64,000 nt of DNA. It comes from Ephemerocybe angulata. Taxonomy: Eukaryota; Basidiomycota; Agaricomycetes; Agaricales; Psathyrellaceae. The stretch lies in assembly GCA_013368325.1 (NCBI GenBank), contig JAACJK010000058.1, positions 248,001-312,000 of the forward strand, read 5' to 3'. This document shows positions 44,373 through 55,032 of the stretch, one piece after another. A program made the translations under genes and the position numbers. Numbering within the stretch: position 1 is the first letter of the stretch; the number at the start of each line of letters is the position of its first letter. Below the pieces are notes generated by a model. It saw only the letters and a list, made by a program, of their open reading frames with translations. It searched no databases and had not been told where the DNA came from.

Positions 44373-44717
44373 TTTTGGCAGCAGACGCGTCGCGTCTAGG
44401 ATGATGGTGGTGGTTCGGGTTAAACGTTGAATGAACCAAGAATGTCACTGCCGGGAATCGAACTTGGGTATAGGCCCAATCAGGACATTAGGCCCCTATT
44501 TTCTGTCGCCCTAGGACGTGTCGTTAGCGCCCGTGCTTCGGCTGGTTAGCGTATGGCGGCAGGGTACGGCAAGGGCCCATGTTGAGAAATGCTGCCACGC
44601 CTATTAATTCAGCTAGAGCCATCCCTTTTTCTTGGGTACATCCCGTATCCCTGGAGAGAGCACATACTGGCCCTACCGAATTCGGTGCGTGAAAGGGAGA
44701 TAGAAATACATATGCTA
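44373..44717. other. Intergenic with a Pol III B-box-like patch
   Basis: On the minus strand AGTTCGATTCCC near 44455-44466 resembles the T-loop/B-box of a tRNA, but no matching acceptor or D arm is found. GTTAGCGCCCG occurs at 44523. Nothing else was recognised. Confidence 0.35.
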
Positions 44718-45904
44718 CTAGTATCTGCGGATATCGATTACAAGCTGAGTGCCTGGTTGAAGTCTCACTATCTTTTGACGAATCAGACGGACGCAGCCAT
44801 CCCTTAGAACGGAATCATGGCTGCGGATGTTTCCGGTAATTGTAATCTCTCGCAGCTCTGCATAGGACGGGGAGTTGGCAAGTAAATCATTTAGAGTTCC
44901 CCTGTCCACAAACTCCAATTCCCCTTCAGAATTACACCACGCTAGCCGGAGGGACAGATAGTGCAGGGAGGAGGATACACTTGACAGGAGGATTGAGTAC
45001 CACGGCATTGGCGAAGCGGTGATCGACTGGTCGTTTTTAAGGGGAATGGGTGTTTTTATTATGAGAGTCCCCAGCGCCTTAAACCCCGATAATGTTCTTA
45101 CTATTGAGAAAAAGAAACAGACCGTCAATATGTTGCGTGATACCAAGGGGTCGGTGTCTGGATAGCTACCTACGAGCTGAAGAGGTGCGTGAATGTGTTT
45201 CTCCAATTGACAATGCTTCAATATGGGTGAATTGGGAAACCGAGGTATCTCCTTCAACGTTGGCGACTCGAATGCTGCCACTGCTGCCACGAGCAAGCCA
45301 AAATAAGATGGAAGATTCCTCTGAGGTACAGTCCAAAGTGATACTCCTGCAGCGAAGGCGGGTTTCGTCCCCACATCATCAAGAATACCTTTATCCCACC
45401 ACACCTCATGCAGCTTTAAGCTCTGCAAGCCAGGGAAAAGGGATATGGCCTCTTGAACCACCCTGACAGAGGATCTAAAGCTGAGTTCGCACAACGCAAG
45501 AGTCGTGATTTCCCTAGCTTCTTTGAGGATCCTGCCTACAATGGCGGTGAGCTCAGAAGAGCATCCCACGAAAGTCAGGTTTCTAAGTTTCGACATCTTG
45601 GGAGCAGCCTATCCTCCATCCAAACAAGCTTGTTTCTCTCTTCGGAGAAGCAGGCCCGCCTGATGTGAGGCAAGATCCGCTGCCAAGCTCCCAAGTTTCT
45701 GACCAGCCAACGCACAAATTCGGTAGTGAAGTGGATGTAGGAGAATAGATGGGGTCGACTGGACGCTTCCCACTCATGGGAGACAAGGCTGGTGTTTTTG
45801 AGAACCTTCGGAGAGTTAGCACCGGCAAAGGCGATCACGACCTCGATGATCTCTTGAGGAATTCTGTCAGTCAATTCGACTGCTAGTGGAGTTACGTGGG
45901 CCAT
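44718..45904 (-). pseudogene. F-box-like gene with a one-base deletion (copy 3)
   Basis: The first exon starts MAHVTPLAVELTDRIPQEII and carries the F-box-like helix pair (SLVSHEWEASSRPHLFSYIH). The frame then ends at RCRNLET. The continuation (MSKLRNLTFVGCSSELTAIV) lies in another frame beginning at 45596. Aligned with the other copies the two parts abut at CTGCTCCCAAGATG with one base missing around 45597-45605, and no intron borders fit. A 69-bp in-frame intron sits at 45101..45169, at the usual site before RTLSGFKAL. With one base restored the protein would be about 372 residues and ends VIDIRRY. It is a recent pseudogene or a sequencing error. Confidence 0.75.
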
Positions 45905-46391
45905 TTGGTAGCTCGATGTGACCTGGATATCAGAGAGAGGATGGGGCCGCGGTGAGGTGGGACTGTTTCGAGGTTGGTCAGAATACTGCCGAAGGACAAT
46001 CTCCCAGCTTCTGAGTCTACTACACTCGGGACGCCAATTACTCGGCTTCCGGGAACGTGAAAGTGCTAGATTTGAGAGGAGATAGCAGGAAGGGTTATTG
46101 CTGTTAAGGTGGAAAGAGGCAAAAGTCACTGGTGCTAATCTTGGTGGTGCAGGCTCCGTTCCCACGCTGGAGGCTTGGTGCATGTAAGGACGTTCAGCAC
46201 AGATGAGTTGGAAAGTAAAATATTTGATTGCTAGAGTCGAACATAAATGGATGTGGGCACGCAGACCGGTATCGTGGAAGAACGAGAAAGCCGTGACAAG
46301 ACTCGGAGTGCCCACGTACTTGCACGATAACATGGTTAGCCAATCAGACAGAAACCTGCAAACATTTCTACAGATCGAAATAAGACACATC
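45905..46391. repeat. Upstream flank of F-box copy 3, shared with 48437..48640
   Basis: GGCTCCGTTCCCACRCTGGA, GAGGCTTGGTGCATG, CGTTCAGCACAG and AAAATATTTGATT occur in the same order here (about 45998-46270) and at 48437-48680. The flank was therefore duplicated with the F-box cluster. Confidence 0.65.
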
Positions 46392-47608
46392 CTAGTCGTA
46401 GATATAAGTCAGTATACTTTCATCTTCATCGTTGACTTTGACCGTCAAGCGAGTTCCTGGCCGGAGCCCCACCACCCTTCGTCGAATCATACGTTCACAG
46501 TCATCCCGACCCAACATATGGTCATGGTCCCCAACTTCCAAGTTGATCTCAATCGCCTTCAGTCCTGCATAGAAGGGGGAATTCTGGAATAGGCTATTCA
46601 AGGCCGTCCAGTTCATATGCTCCAACTCCTCTTCGAACTCAAATGCCAGCGTGAAAGTCAGATGGGAAAGAGGGGAGGCCACGCTCGACAAGAGCTCTAA
46701 GTACCAGGTCCGGTTTTCATGTGGGAAGAGCCAAATCGCAGACCTGATTTTGAGGGTCCTCAGCGCCTTGAAGTCCGAAAGTGTCTGCACTGAAAGCACA
46801 AAAAGGCAAACTGTTAGATCGCACGGAATGGCATCCAAAATAAACGCCACCTACACCTGGGGGGGTCCGCGGTCCAGCGAGGTCCAATAATCAAAGTTTC
46901 GACCCGGACGAACTTGGAAAGCATTAATCCACCGGCTTCGATGTATCGAATGGTGTCGCTGCGTTGAGCAAGCCACGATAGGAAGAGGGAAGTGTCTTCA
47001 TCACTCATCATCCATTCATTTGTGACCTTCTTGAGCGTGTGAGGAACGGGGAATTCAGCCTCCACCCCACCTTCCAGGAGTAAGCTCCCTTTCTGCCATG
47101 CTATTTCAGACATAGATAGAGTCTGAATGCCAGGGAATGATGCAATAGCTTGTTGAAGCACCCTGAAGGAAGAAAAGTCGTACACCCTGGCCAATTTGAG
47201 GTTCGTGATACGCCCAGACACCTCGCGCATCTCACCCAGCAGCAGAACGAGCTGGGCGGAACTTCTCAAAAATTCCAACTCCCTCAATTTCAGCATCCTG
47301 AGATATATCGCCGACACCTCCTTCTCCAACCCCACAGGATTGAAAGTAAAGCGGGCATGCTGGACGCATGGCAAGATGCGCTGGCAGGCTCTGGGTTTGC
47401 CATTGATAAGCCAAGACATAAGTTCAGAGTTGAGGTCGATATAGGAGAAGAGAAGGGATCTGGTGGACACCTCCCATTGATGAGAAACCAGACTGAAGTT
47501 CTTGAGAGATTCCCGGTCGCCATACTTGGCAAAGGCGGCCACTTCATGGAAGATCTCTTGAGGTATCCTGTCGGTCAAGTCGAGAGGGAGTGGTTTAATC
47601 TGGGACAT
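46392..47608 (-). CDS. F-box-like protein, 383 residues (copy 4)
   Basis: Exons 46855..47608 and 46392..46789 (65-bp intron). The start is MSQIKPLPLDLTDRIPQEIF. The F-box-like part includes SLKNFSLVSHQWEVSTRSLL. The C-terminal half has LSDFKALRTLKI, SSVASPLSHLTFTLAF and the family's closing block DDCERMIRRRVVGLRPGTRL. It is very close to copy 5 (48825), the product of the tandem duplication. As an SCF-type adaptor it would present an unknown substrate for ubiquitination. Confidence 0.82.
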
Positions 47609-48056
47609 GCCCGGCGATTTGGGATATAGGTCTGGAGAGCCTTGTATGTGGGAAGGATAGCCGCGGCACGATGATCGATGGTGGTTCCAGGTGGTAAGAT
47701 GGAAGAAGATGGGCAAACACGTTTTCTTCGTGCCAGTCCCCATCAAGTCCGCCACCAGAAAGTCCCCACGCCATAGTTCGCCTCGTTGTATGTGATTGAA
47801 CTTCAAGCCTGAAGTAGTCTCGTCAACCAGCTTCGAGTTTAAGTGTTTCAAGAAGAGAGGCGTCGACGCGCCCTAACACGACAAGCTCTCCATAGGTACC
47901 GCTGGTTTCTTTGACTAGTACCTTAAGCGCCGGGCGTACAATCAACGTTGCGATCACACTTCTCCACTCACCTTCCAGCGCAACGCCAGACATCCGAAAC
48001 CAAACCCCGTCTCCAAAATACACAACTTGAATCCCCCACGCCCACCAAACCACCCC
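47609..48056. other. Duplicated spacer upstream of F-box copy 4
   Basis: Promoter of copy 4 followed by spacer that leads into the truncated phosphatase tail. Similar order occurs at 50036..50404 next to copy 5. Confidence 0.45.
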
Positions 48057-48410
48057 TCACGTCGACCCCACCGCACACTCCCGATCCCAATCCTCCGGAA
48101 TCAAATACTTCATACCCTCCTTAAACGCCTCAAGGGTGCAAAACTCCGGGTGTCCCGGAAGATGGCTCCCTTCGTCAGCGCAGAGGGGGAGCCGTACGCT
48201 TTTGTTCTGAGAGCGCATGCGGATGTCTGTTTCGCATCATTATATCAGTTGGCCGAAGCGTTCGGCGGGGAAGGGGAAGGAGAGAGAATATAGGAAGGGG
48301 ATGCACAATGCCTTTGCGAAGAGTTACTATGGGACTTCCCGCCGAGCTTGGAGAGGATAGTCTGCGTTGAATGGCCCGCAAGTGTCGTACTCGTAGTGGG
48401 TACCGTCGAA
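48057..48410 (-). pseudogene. Truncated copy of the 3' end of the histidine acid phosphatase gene
   Basis: The segment from the stop codon at 48057 to about 48226 matches the last exon of the phosphatase gene (50405..50574) almost base for base, e.g. CCGGAATCAAATACTTCAT and AAAACTCCGGGTG. After a diverged intron, about 48325..48405 matches the preceding exon (CTTCCCGCCGAGCTTGGAGA), with three extra bases inside. The copy stops there, so the catalytic part is missing and it cannot encode an enzyme. Confidence 0.85.
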
Positions 48411-48824
48411 GGACTATCCACAATCTCCTAGCCTCTGAGCCTACCGAACTCTCCTTTGGTTTCTGGGAACGTGAAAATGATATATTTGAGAATGCTAGTA
48501 GGATGGGTTGTTGCTGTTGAGGTGGAAGGAGCTCGAGGCAACAGCCTGAGGCGCTGGTCCTAAATCGGATCGCGACAGGCTCCGTTCCCACACTGGAGGC
48601 TTGGTGCATGCAAGGGCGTTCAGCACAGTAAAATATTTGATTCTAGAGCTGATCATCAATAGCCTTGAGCACGCAGACCCTAGGAAGGAGGTGAAGGCTA
48701 CAAAAGCTCAACGAGGGTTATGCATAGCGAGCGCCCTAGTACTTGCAGGATCATATTGTTGTAAGCCGAACATCGGACAGAAAGTGTAAGTGACATTTCT
48801 CCAGATCGAAACAAGAACCATCTT
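48411..48824. repeat. Duplicate of the flank of F-box copy 3
   Basis: About 48437..48680 repeats the sequence upstream of copy 3 (see 45905..46391). The rest is the 3' flank of copy 5 with nothing recognised. Confidence 0.6.
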
Positions 48825-50035
48825 CTAGTCATACACAAAAGATGATACCATCTCACTACCAACTTCGACATTGACCGTAAATGGAGTCCCTGGACGGAGT
48901 CCCACCACCCTTCGTCGAATCATGCGTTCACAGTCATCCCTGCCGACCGCGAGGGTATGGTCTTCCTGAAGGTCCAAGTTGATCTCAACCGCCTTTAGCC
49001 CTGCGTAATAGGAAGAATTTTGGAGTAGGTCATTCAAAGCCGTCCAGTCCATAAGCTCCAACTGGTGTTCAACGTGAAATGACAGCGCGAAAGTGAGATA
49101 GGAAAGAGGGGAGGCCACACTCGACAAAAGCTCTGAGTACCAGGTCTGGTTTTCACCTGGACGGAGCCAGATTGGATACCTGAGTTTGAGGGTCGTCAGT
49201 GCCTTGCAGCCCGAAAGTGTCTGCACTGGAAGTATAACAGCTGTATAAAAGGCAAATCGTCAAATACTAAATAGCGTAATCATGTCATTTGAGGTAAGCC
49301 ACACGTACATGGTCCAATAATCAATGTTTCAACGCGCGTGAACTTGGAAAGCTCCAGGAATCCGTCGGCTTCGATGTATCGAATGGTGTCGCTGCGAAGG
49401 GCAAGCCACGATAGGATACGGGAAATGCATCTATAGCACGCCATCCGTTTGATTGTGGCCTTTTTGAGGTTATGAGGGACAACGAACTCAGCCTCCACCC
49501 CCCCTTCACAGTACTCCGTGCTCCCTCGGTTGTCAGTCATCGATAAAGTCTGAAGGCCCGGAAATGATGCAATCGCTCGTTGCAGCGCCCCGAAGGAAGG
49601 AAAACCGTACACTTCGTTCAAGACGAGGGTTGTGATATGCCTAGACACCTCGGGGATTCCACTTAGTAGTAGAACGAGCTGGGCGGAAGTTTCCCAAAAT
49701 ACCAGCTCCCTCAATTTCAGCATCCTGAGATATATCGCCGACACCTCCTTCTCCAACCCCACAGGATTGAAAGTAAAGCGGGCATGCTGGACCCATGGCA
49801 AGATGCGCTGGCAGGCTCTGTGTTTCCCAGTGATAAGCCCATACATAAGGTCTGGGTTGAAGTCGACGTAGGAGAACAGGAGGGGTCTGGTGGACACTTC
49901 CCACAGATGGGAAACCAGGCTGAAGTTCTTGAGAGATTCCAGGTTACCATCTTTGGCAAAGGCAGCTACTTCATCGAAGATCTCTTGAGGTATCCTGTCG
50001 GTCAAGTCCAGGGGGAGTGGGCTAATTTGAGACAT
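48825..50035 (-). CDS. F-box-like protein, 375 residues (copy 5)
   Basis: Exons 49309..50035 and 48825..49225. The intron is 83 bp, at the same codon as in copies 4, 6 and 7. The start MSQISPLPLDLTDRIPQEIF is nearly identical to copy 4. The body keeps RILPWVQHARFTFNPVGLEK and LRMLKLRELVF. The tail has LQTLSGCKALTTLKL, SVASPLSYLTFALSF and DDCERMIRRRVVGLRPGTPF. It differs from copy 4 mostly in the mid-section, consistent with recent duplication followed by change in the leucine-rich part. Confidence 0.82.
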
Positions 50036-50404
50036 GTTCGGTCATTCGAGGCGACGTAAGCCTGCTGAGGATGTTGTAGGCGTGTGGGTACTTTCCCAAG
50101 AGGATAGATACTATAAAGATATAGAGCTCTAAGGAGAGAATAGCCGTGACGGGATCGGTTTGAAGTGATGGTGGTGGTAAGGTGGAAGGAAGGGCAAGAC
50201 CAAGGCAAGACACTTTGGAGCTGTGAGTCCTCCATCAGAAATTACCCACGCCTCAGGGCGTCATATTAGGGGTGTTCCACCCACCATTCGGCGGAGCGCC
50301 AGCCCGCCACAGAGGGGCTTCCAAAACGTGGCCGTGGTGTAGTGCTAACTACTAACCTCCATAAGCATTTCTAAATACATACCCCACGCCCACCAAAACA
50401 CCCC
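50036..50404. other. Spacer between F-box copy 5 and the phosphatase gene
   Basis: Promoter of copy 5 and 3' flank of the phosphatase, both reading on the minus strand. No other feature. Confidence 0.4.
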
Positions 50405-52560
50405 TCACGTCGACCCCACCGCACACTCCCGATCCCAATCCTCCGGAATCAAATACTTCATCCCCTCCTTAAACGCCTCAAGCGTGCAAAACTCCGGGTG
50501 CCCCGGTAGATGACTGCCCTCGTCAGCGCAGAGCGGGAGCCGTACACTTTTATTCTGCGAGCGCATGCGGATGTCTGTTCACACCATGATACACGCAGGT
50601 CAGTTGGGTGAAGGTTTCGACGGGGAAGCAGGAGAAGGGAGAGGGGAGAAGAGCGCGAGAGAGGGGCGTGGAAGGACTTGAAGGGATAATGGAGAAGGTG
50701 GACGTACAGTGTCTTTGTGAGGAGGTACTATGGGACTTCCCGCCGAGCTTGGAGAGGATAGTCTGCGAATGGCCCGCAAGCGTCGTACTCGTAGCAGGCG
50801 CCTTGTACAGCTCAAACGTCACACTCGCCGTGAACGCCGGCCACCTGCAGTCACACCAACATCAATACACCAATTCCTATTAGATAGAGACAGAGACACC
50901 GGTCGTCTGCGTACTTGTCATCAAAGACGTCAAGCGTCTGGTGTATCGCGGCAATAGCGGTATCGTGCGTACTGTGCACGAGGATCCTGAGCGGGTCCTT
51001 CTCGCTCTGCTCGACTTTGCGCTGCATCTTGCTCAGCATGTCGTCGAAGAGCCGGCCCATGCCTAGCCGGCGGACTTCTTCTGTTTTATCTGGGAACTAT
51101 TAGGCCCAGTGAAGCTTGAAGGTGTGTCTGGTCGGGGTACTTACATCCTGTGCAGTGAGTGGTATGAATATTTATATAATGAAGTGTGGGTTAGAGGGAT
51201 GTGCGATGCGTACCGGAGAACCACTCTGTTACTACGGCGCGCTCGATGGTATCTATAACGCTCTTGTCCTCGAAGTCGGAGGGAACTTTGATCCCATGGG
51301 CGATGGATGAACGGACCTGTTCATCGTCATGCATTCGGTCAGTCGGTCAGTATTCAAGGAGGATAGGTAAAAAGCGGGAAAGAACATACAGTGTCGAGAA
51401 TGCCTGACGCGCGAGGCCGGCCGTCCAGGCGGACCGGGTTCCCGTCGATGTACTTCGAGAGCTTCTTGTCCAGGTGCGCAAGGGTAGGGTTATAAGCATC
51501 CGCGGCAGCTATTCGGATATATCGTCAGTAACCCTTTCTGACCTTAAAAGTGAAAGTGAGAACGACAGAGTACATTTGGCGAAATTCACGAGCAGGAACT
51601 CGAGCCGTTTGCAGGAGTAGGTGTTGCCGACGAGGTTTTCGTCCTTCCCGTTCCGTATACGGATGGGGGGTATCGAGGACGGGTCGCGGCATTTGGGTGC
51701 GGGGTAGAGGCCTCGGACAATCTCCTGTAGCGATTCGGTCGTGCGTGGCATGTTAGTGGTGCGGAAGTAGACTGTGTCGGGGTTGTCGAGTTGGTCGGGG
51801 AGGAAGCCTAGGCGCTCGACGTATAAGCGCCGGAGATTCTTGCCAAAGTGATGTGTGGTCTGTGTAACATAAAACCGCGTCAGTTTCTCGAGATTCCTGG
51901 ATACTCAATAGCACGCACATATCTCCCCAGGTCCGTCAGTTCCCCTAGCAAACTGGTAAGCACGGTCAGAAAACTCGCCGCGCCAGACGGAACTCCGGCC
52001 ACGCACCATTCACCCTCAAACGCCCTCCCGTCCTTCCGCTCAACGACTTTCCTCCCCCGCACAATATCCTCATACCTCTGTTTATCTGATACCTCCCCGT
52101 CCCTGGTTACCGCTGACACGGCGCTCCGGAACCTCCGCGCGCTATTGCACATATTCCAGTGTTCCGGGATGTTGGCTGGGGGCCCCGCGAGCCGCACCCC
52201 GACGGGGGTCCGTTCGCCATGGCGCACGAAGACGTGCACTTGCTCGAGCTGCAGAGGTTCCGGTGCGACGGGGTAGTTCTCCACCTCCAGGGGGACTTGC
52301 GGCGAACGGTATGGGTGTGCGAGCGACGGGTCGGAGGAGGCGTTGCTGGTCGTGTGACCACTTGACATTCCGAATGGCATGTCTGGTTCTAGGGTGCCGT
52401 TTGTGACGGGAAGTGTAAAGTTCGCTGGTCGTGGTGCGCTGTTGTTGGCCTCGTGGAGGAGCTCTGGCTGCTCTGCGTGCACGAGGGTCTTGGTGCTCGA
52501 AAAGAGTGCGGTGTAGAGTGTGGTGATTAGGAGAAGGTAGAGGGGAGACCTGAATGACAT
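50405..52560 (-). CDS. Histidine acid phosphatase (ACP6/PXYLP1-like), secreted or anchored
   Basis: Eight exons on the minus strand: 51919..52560, 51574..51859, 51390..51508, 51214..51316, 51145..51147, 50915..51089, 50708..50844 and 50405..50574, giving 544 residues. A hydrophobic N-terminus (SPLYLLLITTLYTALFSS) is a signal peptide or anchor. The catalytic histidine motif RHGERTP is at 113-119, and the proton-donor HD lies in LVHSTHDTAIAAI. Family blocks around them include YFRTTNMPRTTESLQ, WFSGYKTEEVRRLGMGRL and YIRMRSQNKSVRLPLC. Its likely reaction is hydrolysis of a phosphomonoester outside the cytosol; the substrate is not defined by sequence. The fifth exon is only three bases. An earlier in-frame Met at 52578 is possible. 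Its 3' end has been duplicated at 48057. Confidence 0.88.
51145..51147 (-). other. 3-nt micro-exon of the phosphatase gene
   Basis: On the minus strand GAT is flanked by TGCACAG on the 5' side and GTAAGT on the 3' side, splitting a 124-nt gap into introns of 66 and 55 nt. Inclusion turns TCC-GAT-AAA into TCC-GGA-TAT-AAA (S-G-Y-K), which matches the family's GYK. Skipping gives S-D-K, also in frame. Confidence 0.65.
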
Positions 52561-53057
52561 ATAGCTGGGATGAACCATCTGTCAGGGTAGGGAAGAGAGG
52601 TGTTGGGAGTTACGGAACGCACCTGCAGGACACCAGCAACTTCAAGTGCCCCTTACAATCTCCGAGATGTTCGCGAGGATCAAGTTCGCTCGTCGCGACC
52701 GCCAATTTGGATTCCGACGATTGTAATTGGACGAATGACGTAAGGTTTTGATCTGATGGCGGACCTTGAAGGTCCAAGGATCGCTAGGCTGCCCAGTCCT
52801 TCAACCTTCTTGCTCTTTCAACCACCTCGACGGCCCAGCCCAGTTCTCTAGCTTCGAGACAGCTCTCCACTCACACTTAGTACTCGCTCTCTACTCTCCA
52901 CACCACACACCAAGGCCAGAGATTAGCCGCCACCAGGCGACGATCAAGCCACGATCTGGTGCCCCTTGAGCTCCCCTCGGGTTACCTCCAGCGACAACGG
53001 CCGTTGGCACGAACCCATCCCCTCTCCACAGTCTTCGTTCTCTGTCAACCAACCCAT
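52561..53057. other. Divergent promoter region, phosphatase and F-box copy 6
   Basis: No further gene was recognised. A CT-rich leader precedes the start at 53058. Confidence 0.4.
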
Positions 53058-54316
53058 ATGGCCCATACCAACCCACCCCCAGTGGAATTGACCGACAGGA
53101 TACCTCAAGAGATATTCGACCACGTAGCAACTTTTGCTGATGCAGTATCTCTCAAAAGCCTCAGCCTTGTTTCCCACCTTTGGGAGGCGTCCACCAGGCA
53201 CCTTCTCTTCTACGAATTCCAGTTCAACGGCAGATTCCTCTCATGCTTTTCCAAAAATCCCAAAGGCTGGCAACGCATACTACCGTGTATCCAGCGCGCC
53301 CACATCGCCGTATATTGTGATATCCCAGGGGAAGCTGCGCTAAAGGAGGCGCTGTCGGCTGCTCTACCCAGGATGGTCAAACTCAGCCGATTACGATTCC
53401 GGCGAAGTAGCTCTGGCACAGTCGCACTACTGATTGCGCTGCTCAAAGGGTCTGAGCAAATTACAGGCCTCGAATTACGGGAGCTGCTCGACGGTTTTGA
53501 TTCTTTCCAAGTGCTTCAAGAGACCATTGCATCACTCCCTGGCCTAGAGGATTTATTAGTGCAAGGGATATGGTGGCGAAAAGACCGCGGACACAAACAA
53601 GGGTCGGTGCAAGCTATGGTCACCGTTCCTCGGAAGATTAGAAAATTTACCGCTGAAGACATGCTCTATGCTGAAGACCTGGACTATACCGGGAAAACCT
53701 CACATATCTTGCAGTGGCTTGCCCAGGGGAGCGACTCCATTCGGTTCATGAGTGTGGAAGACGTCGATGGATCAAATGTACTTTCCAAATTTACTCGGGT
53801 TGAAACCTTGATTCTTGGAAAGTACTCATACTCGCCTCTCCCTGGATGTAAGTGGCTACCATCTCAACTCTCTATTCCAATATATTAATGGAAGCATTTT
53901 TACTTTCAGTAACCCTTTCGGCCTTCAAGGCACTAAAATCCCTTGAATTTCGGTATTTAACCACACTAGACGATACTGGCTACGATATTCACCCCAGCTG
54001 GTGCCCAGACCTCCTCTCAAGTGTGGCTTCAACTCTCTCCTATCTCACTTTCGTGCTGGCATTTGAAGAGGAAGACGACTTGGAGCGAATGGACTGGATG
54101 ACTTTGAACTGTCTACTCCAAAATTCCCCCTTCTACGCAGACCTGAGAGGCATTGTTATCGGTATCAGGAGACCTCGTAGTGCGCATACACTCGTACCCA
54201 GTCGGGATGACTGTGACCGTATGATTCGACGAAGGGTACCCGGACTTCGGCCAGGCACTCGCCTTACAGTTAAAATTTATGCCGGCGGACAGTCATCATC
54301 CTTTATCTATGACTAG
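53058..54316 (+). CDS. F-box-like protein, 398 residues (copy 6)
   Basis: Exons 53058..53847 and 53910..54316, 62-bp intron. The start MAHTNPPPVELTDRIPQEIF was chosen by alignment with relatives over an upstream in-frame Met at 52959. The F-box-like part has LKSLSLVSHLWEASTRHLLF. The tail has LTLSAFKALKSLEF, SSVASTLSYLTFVLAF and the closing block DDCDRMIRRRVPGLRPGTRL. It is on the opposite strand to copies 3-5 and shares the phosphatase promoter region. Confidence 0.82.
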
Positions 54317-55032
54317 AAGACGTTTCTCCGATCTTGTCGACAGAATATTGAATTTGTACCTATCAAGCTGTACACTTGTACCCTCTTGTACCCTACTTTC
54401 AACGATGCCAGTATCTACCATGCATGTAGCAGCGTGGTATTGTAAACACCCAATCCTGCTCAAGGGATGACTTTCAGCGCCAGCGAGCCTTGTGAGGTTC
54501 ACGTTTCTCCACGCTGCACGCCTACATGCCCACGCTCCTTTATCTCTTCTTCCAGCACCACGCGCTCGTGTAAGAATGGGTTTCTTGTACTTCCGGTGTA
54601 CTTGTTGACCCGTTTACGATCCCCGCTATTGACTGAGGACGAAGGAAGGGTCGTAAATACGACTAAAAAGATGCGGTTTCAGCCGTAAGTAATTCATAGG
54701 GAAGCAGCAGCAGCTCTAAGTACCAACTTGAAGAGTGGTGAAGCTTGGGCTTGCAATTCGATTGCAATATGGCGCATGGATTCTCTGATGGCGGACTCAG
54801 AGTCTTGAGCTCAATCATTCAAGCCTGCAAGGACCTCTGGCTTCTTTCCACCTTACTATCGCCGCCCACCTTCAGCCCAATCTATCCACGGATACCAAGC
54901 CCTTAAACTGACTCTATTTGACTCTCATATCTTCAACGACCACCGACGCCCTGATTTCCTCTGCTGGGATACCGTGATACCCGTCCTATCAAGATTCAAC
55001 TTCCATTCCTCGTCGCACACAAACCACCGCAA
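54317..55032. other. Intergenic between F-box copies 6 and 7
   Basis: No gene was recognised; the last ~100 bp are CT-rich leader sequence of copy 7. Confidence 0.4.

Noticed and set aside
44446..44520. tRNA-like patch on the minus strand (AGTTCGATTCCC)
   Set aside because: Only a T-loop-like word is present; acceptor, D and anticodon arms do not pair. At most a tRNA relic.
45575..46390. 271-codon frame extending F-box copy 3 upstream (MCLISICRNVCRF...)
   Set aside because: The extra N-terminus is not shared by the other F-box copies; it is the duplicated 5' flank that happens to be open.
48027..48609. Short open frames in both directions around the truncated phosphatase tail
   Set aside because: They coincide with the duplicated non-functional 3' fragment and the copied flank.
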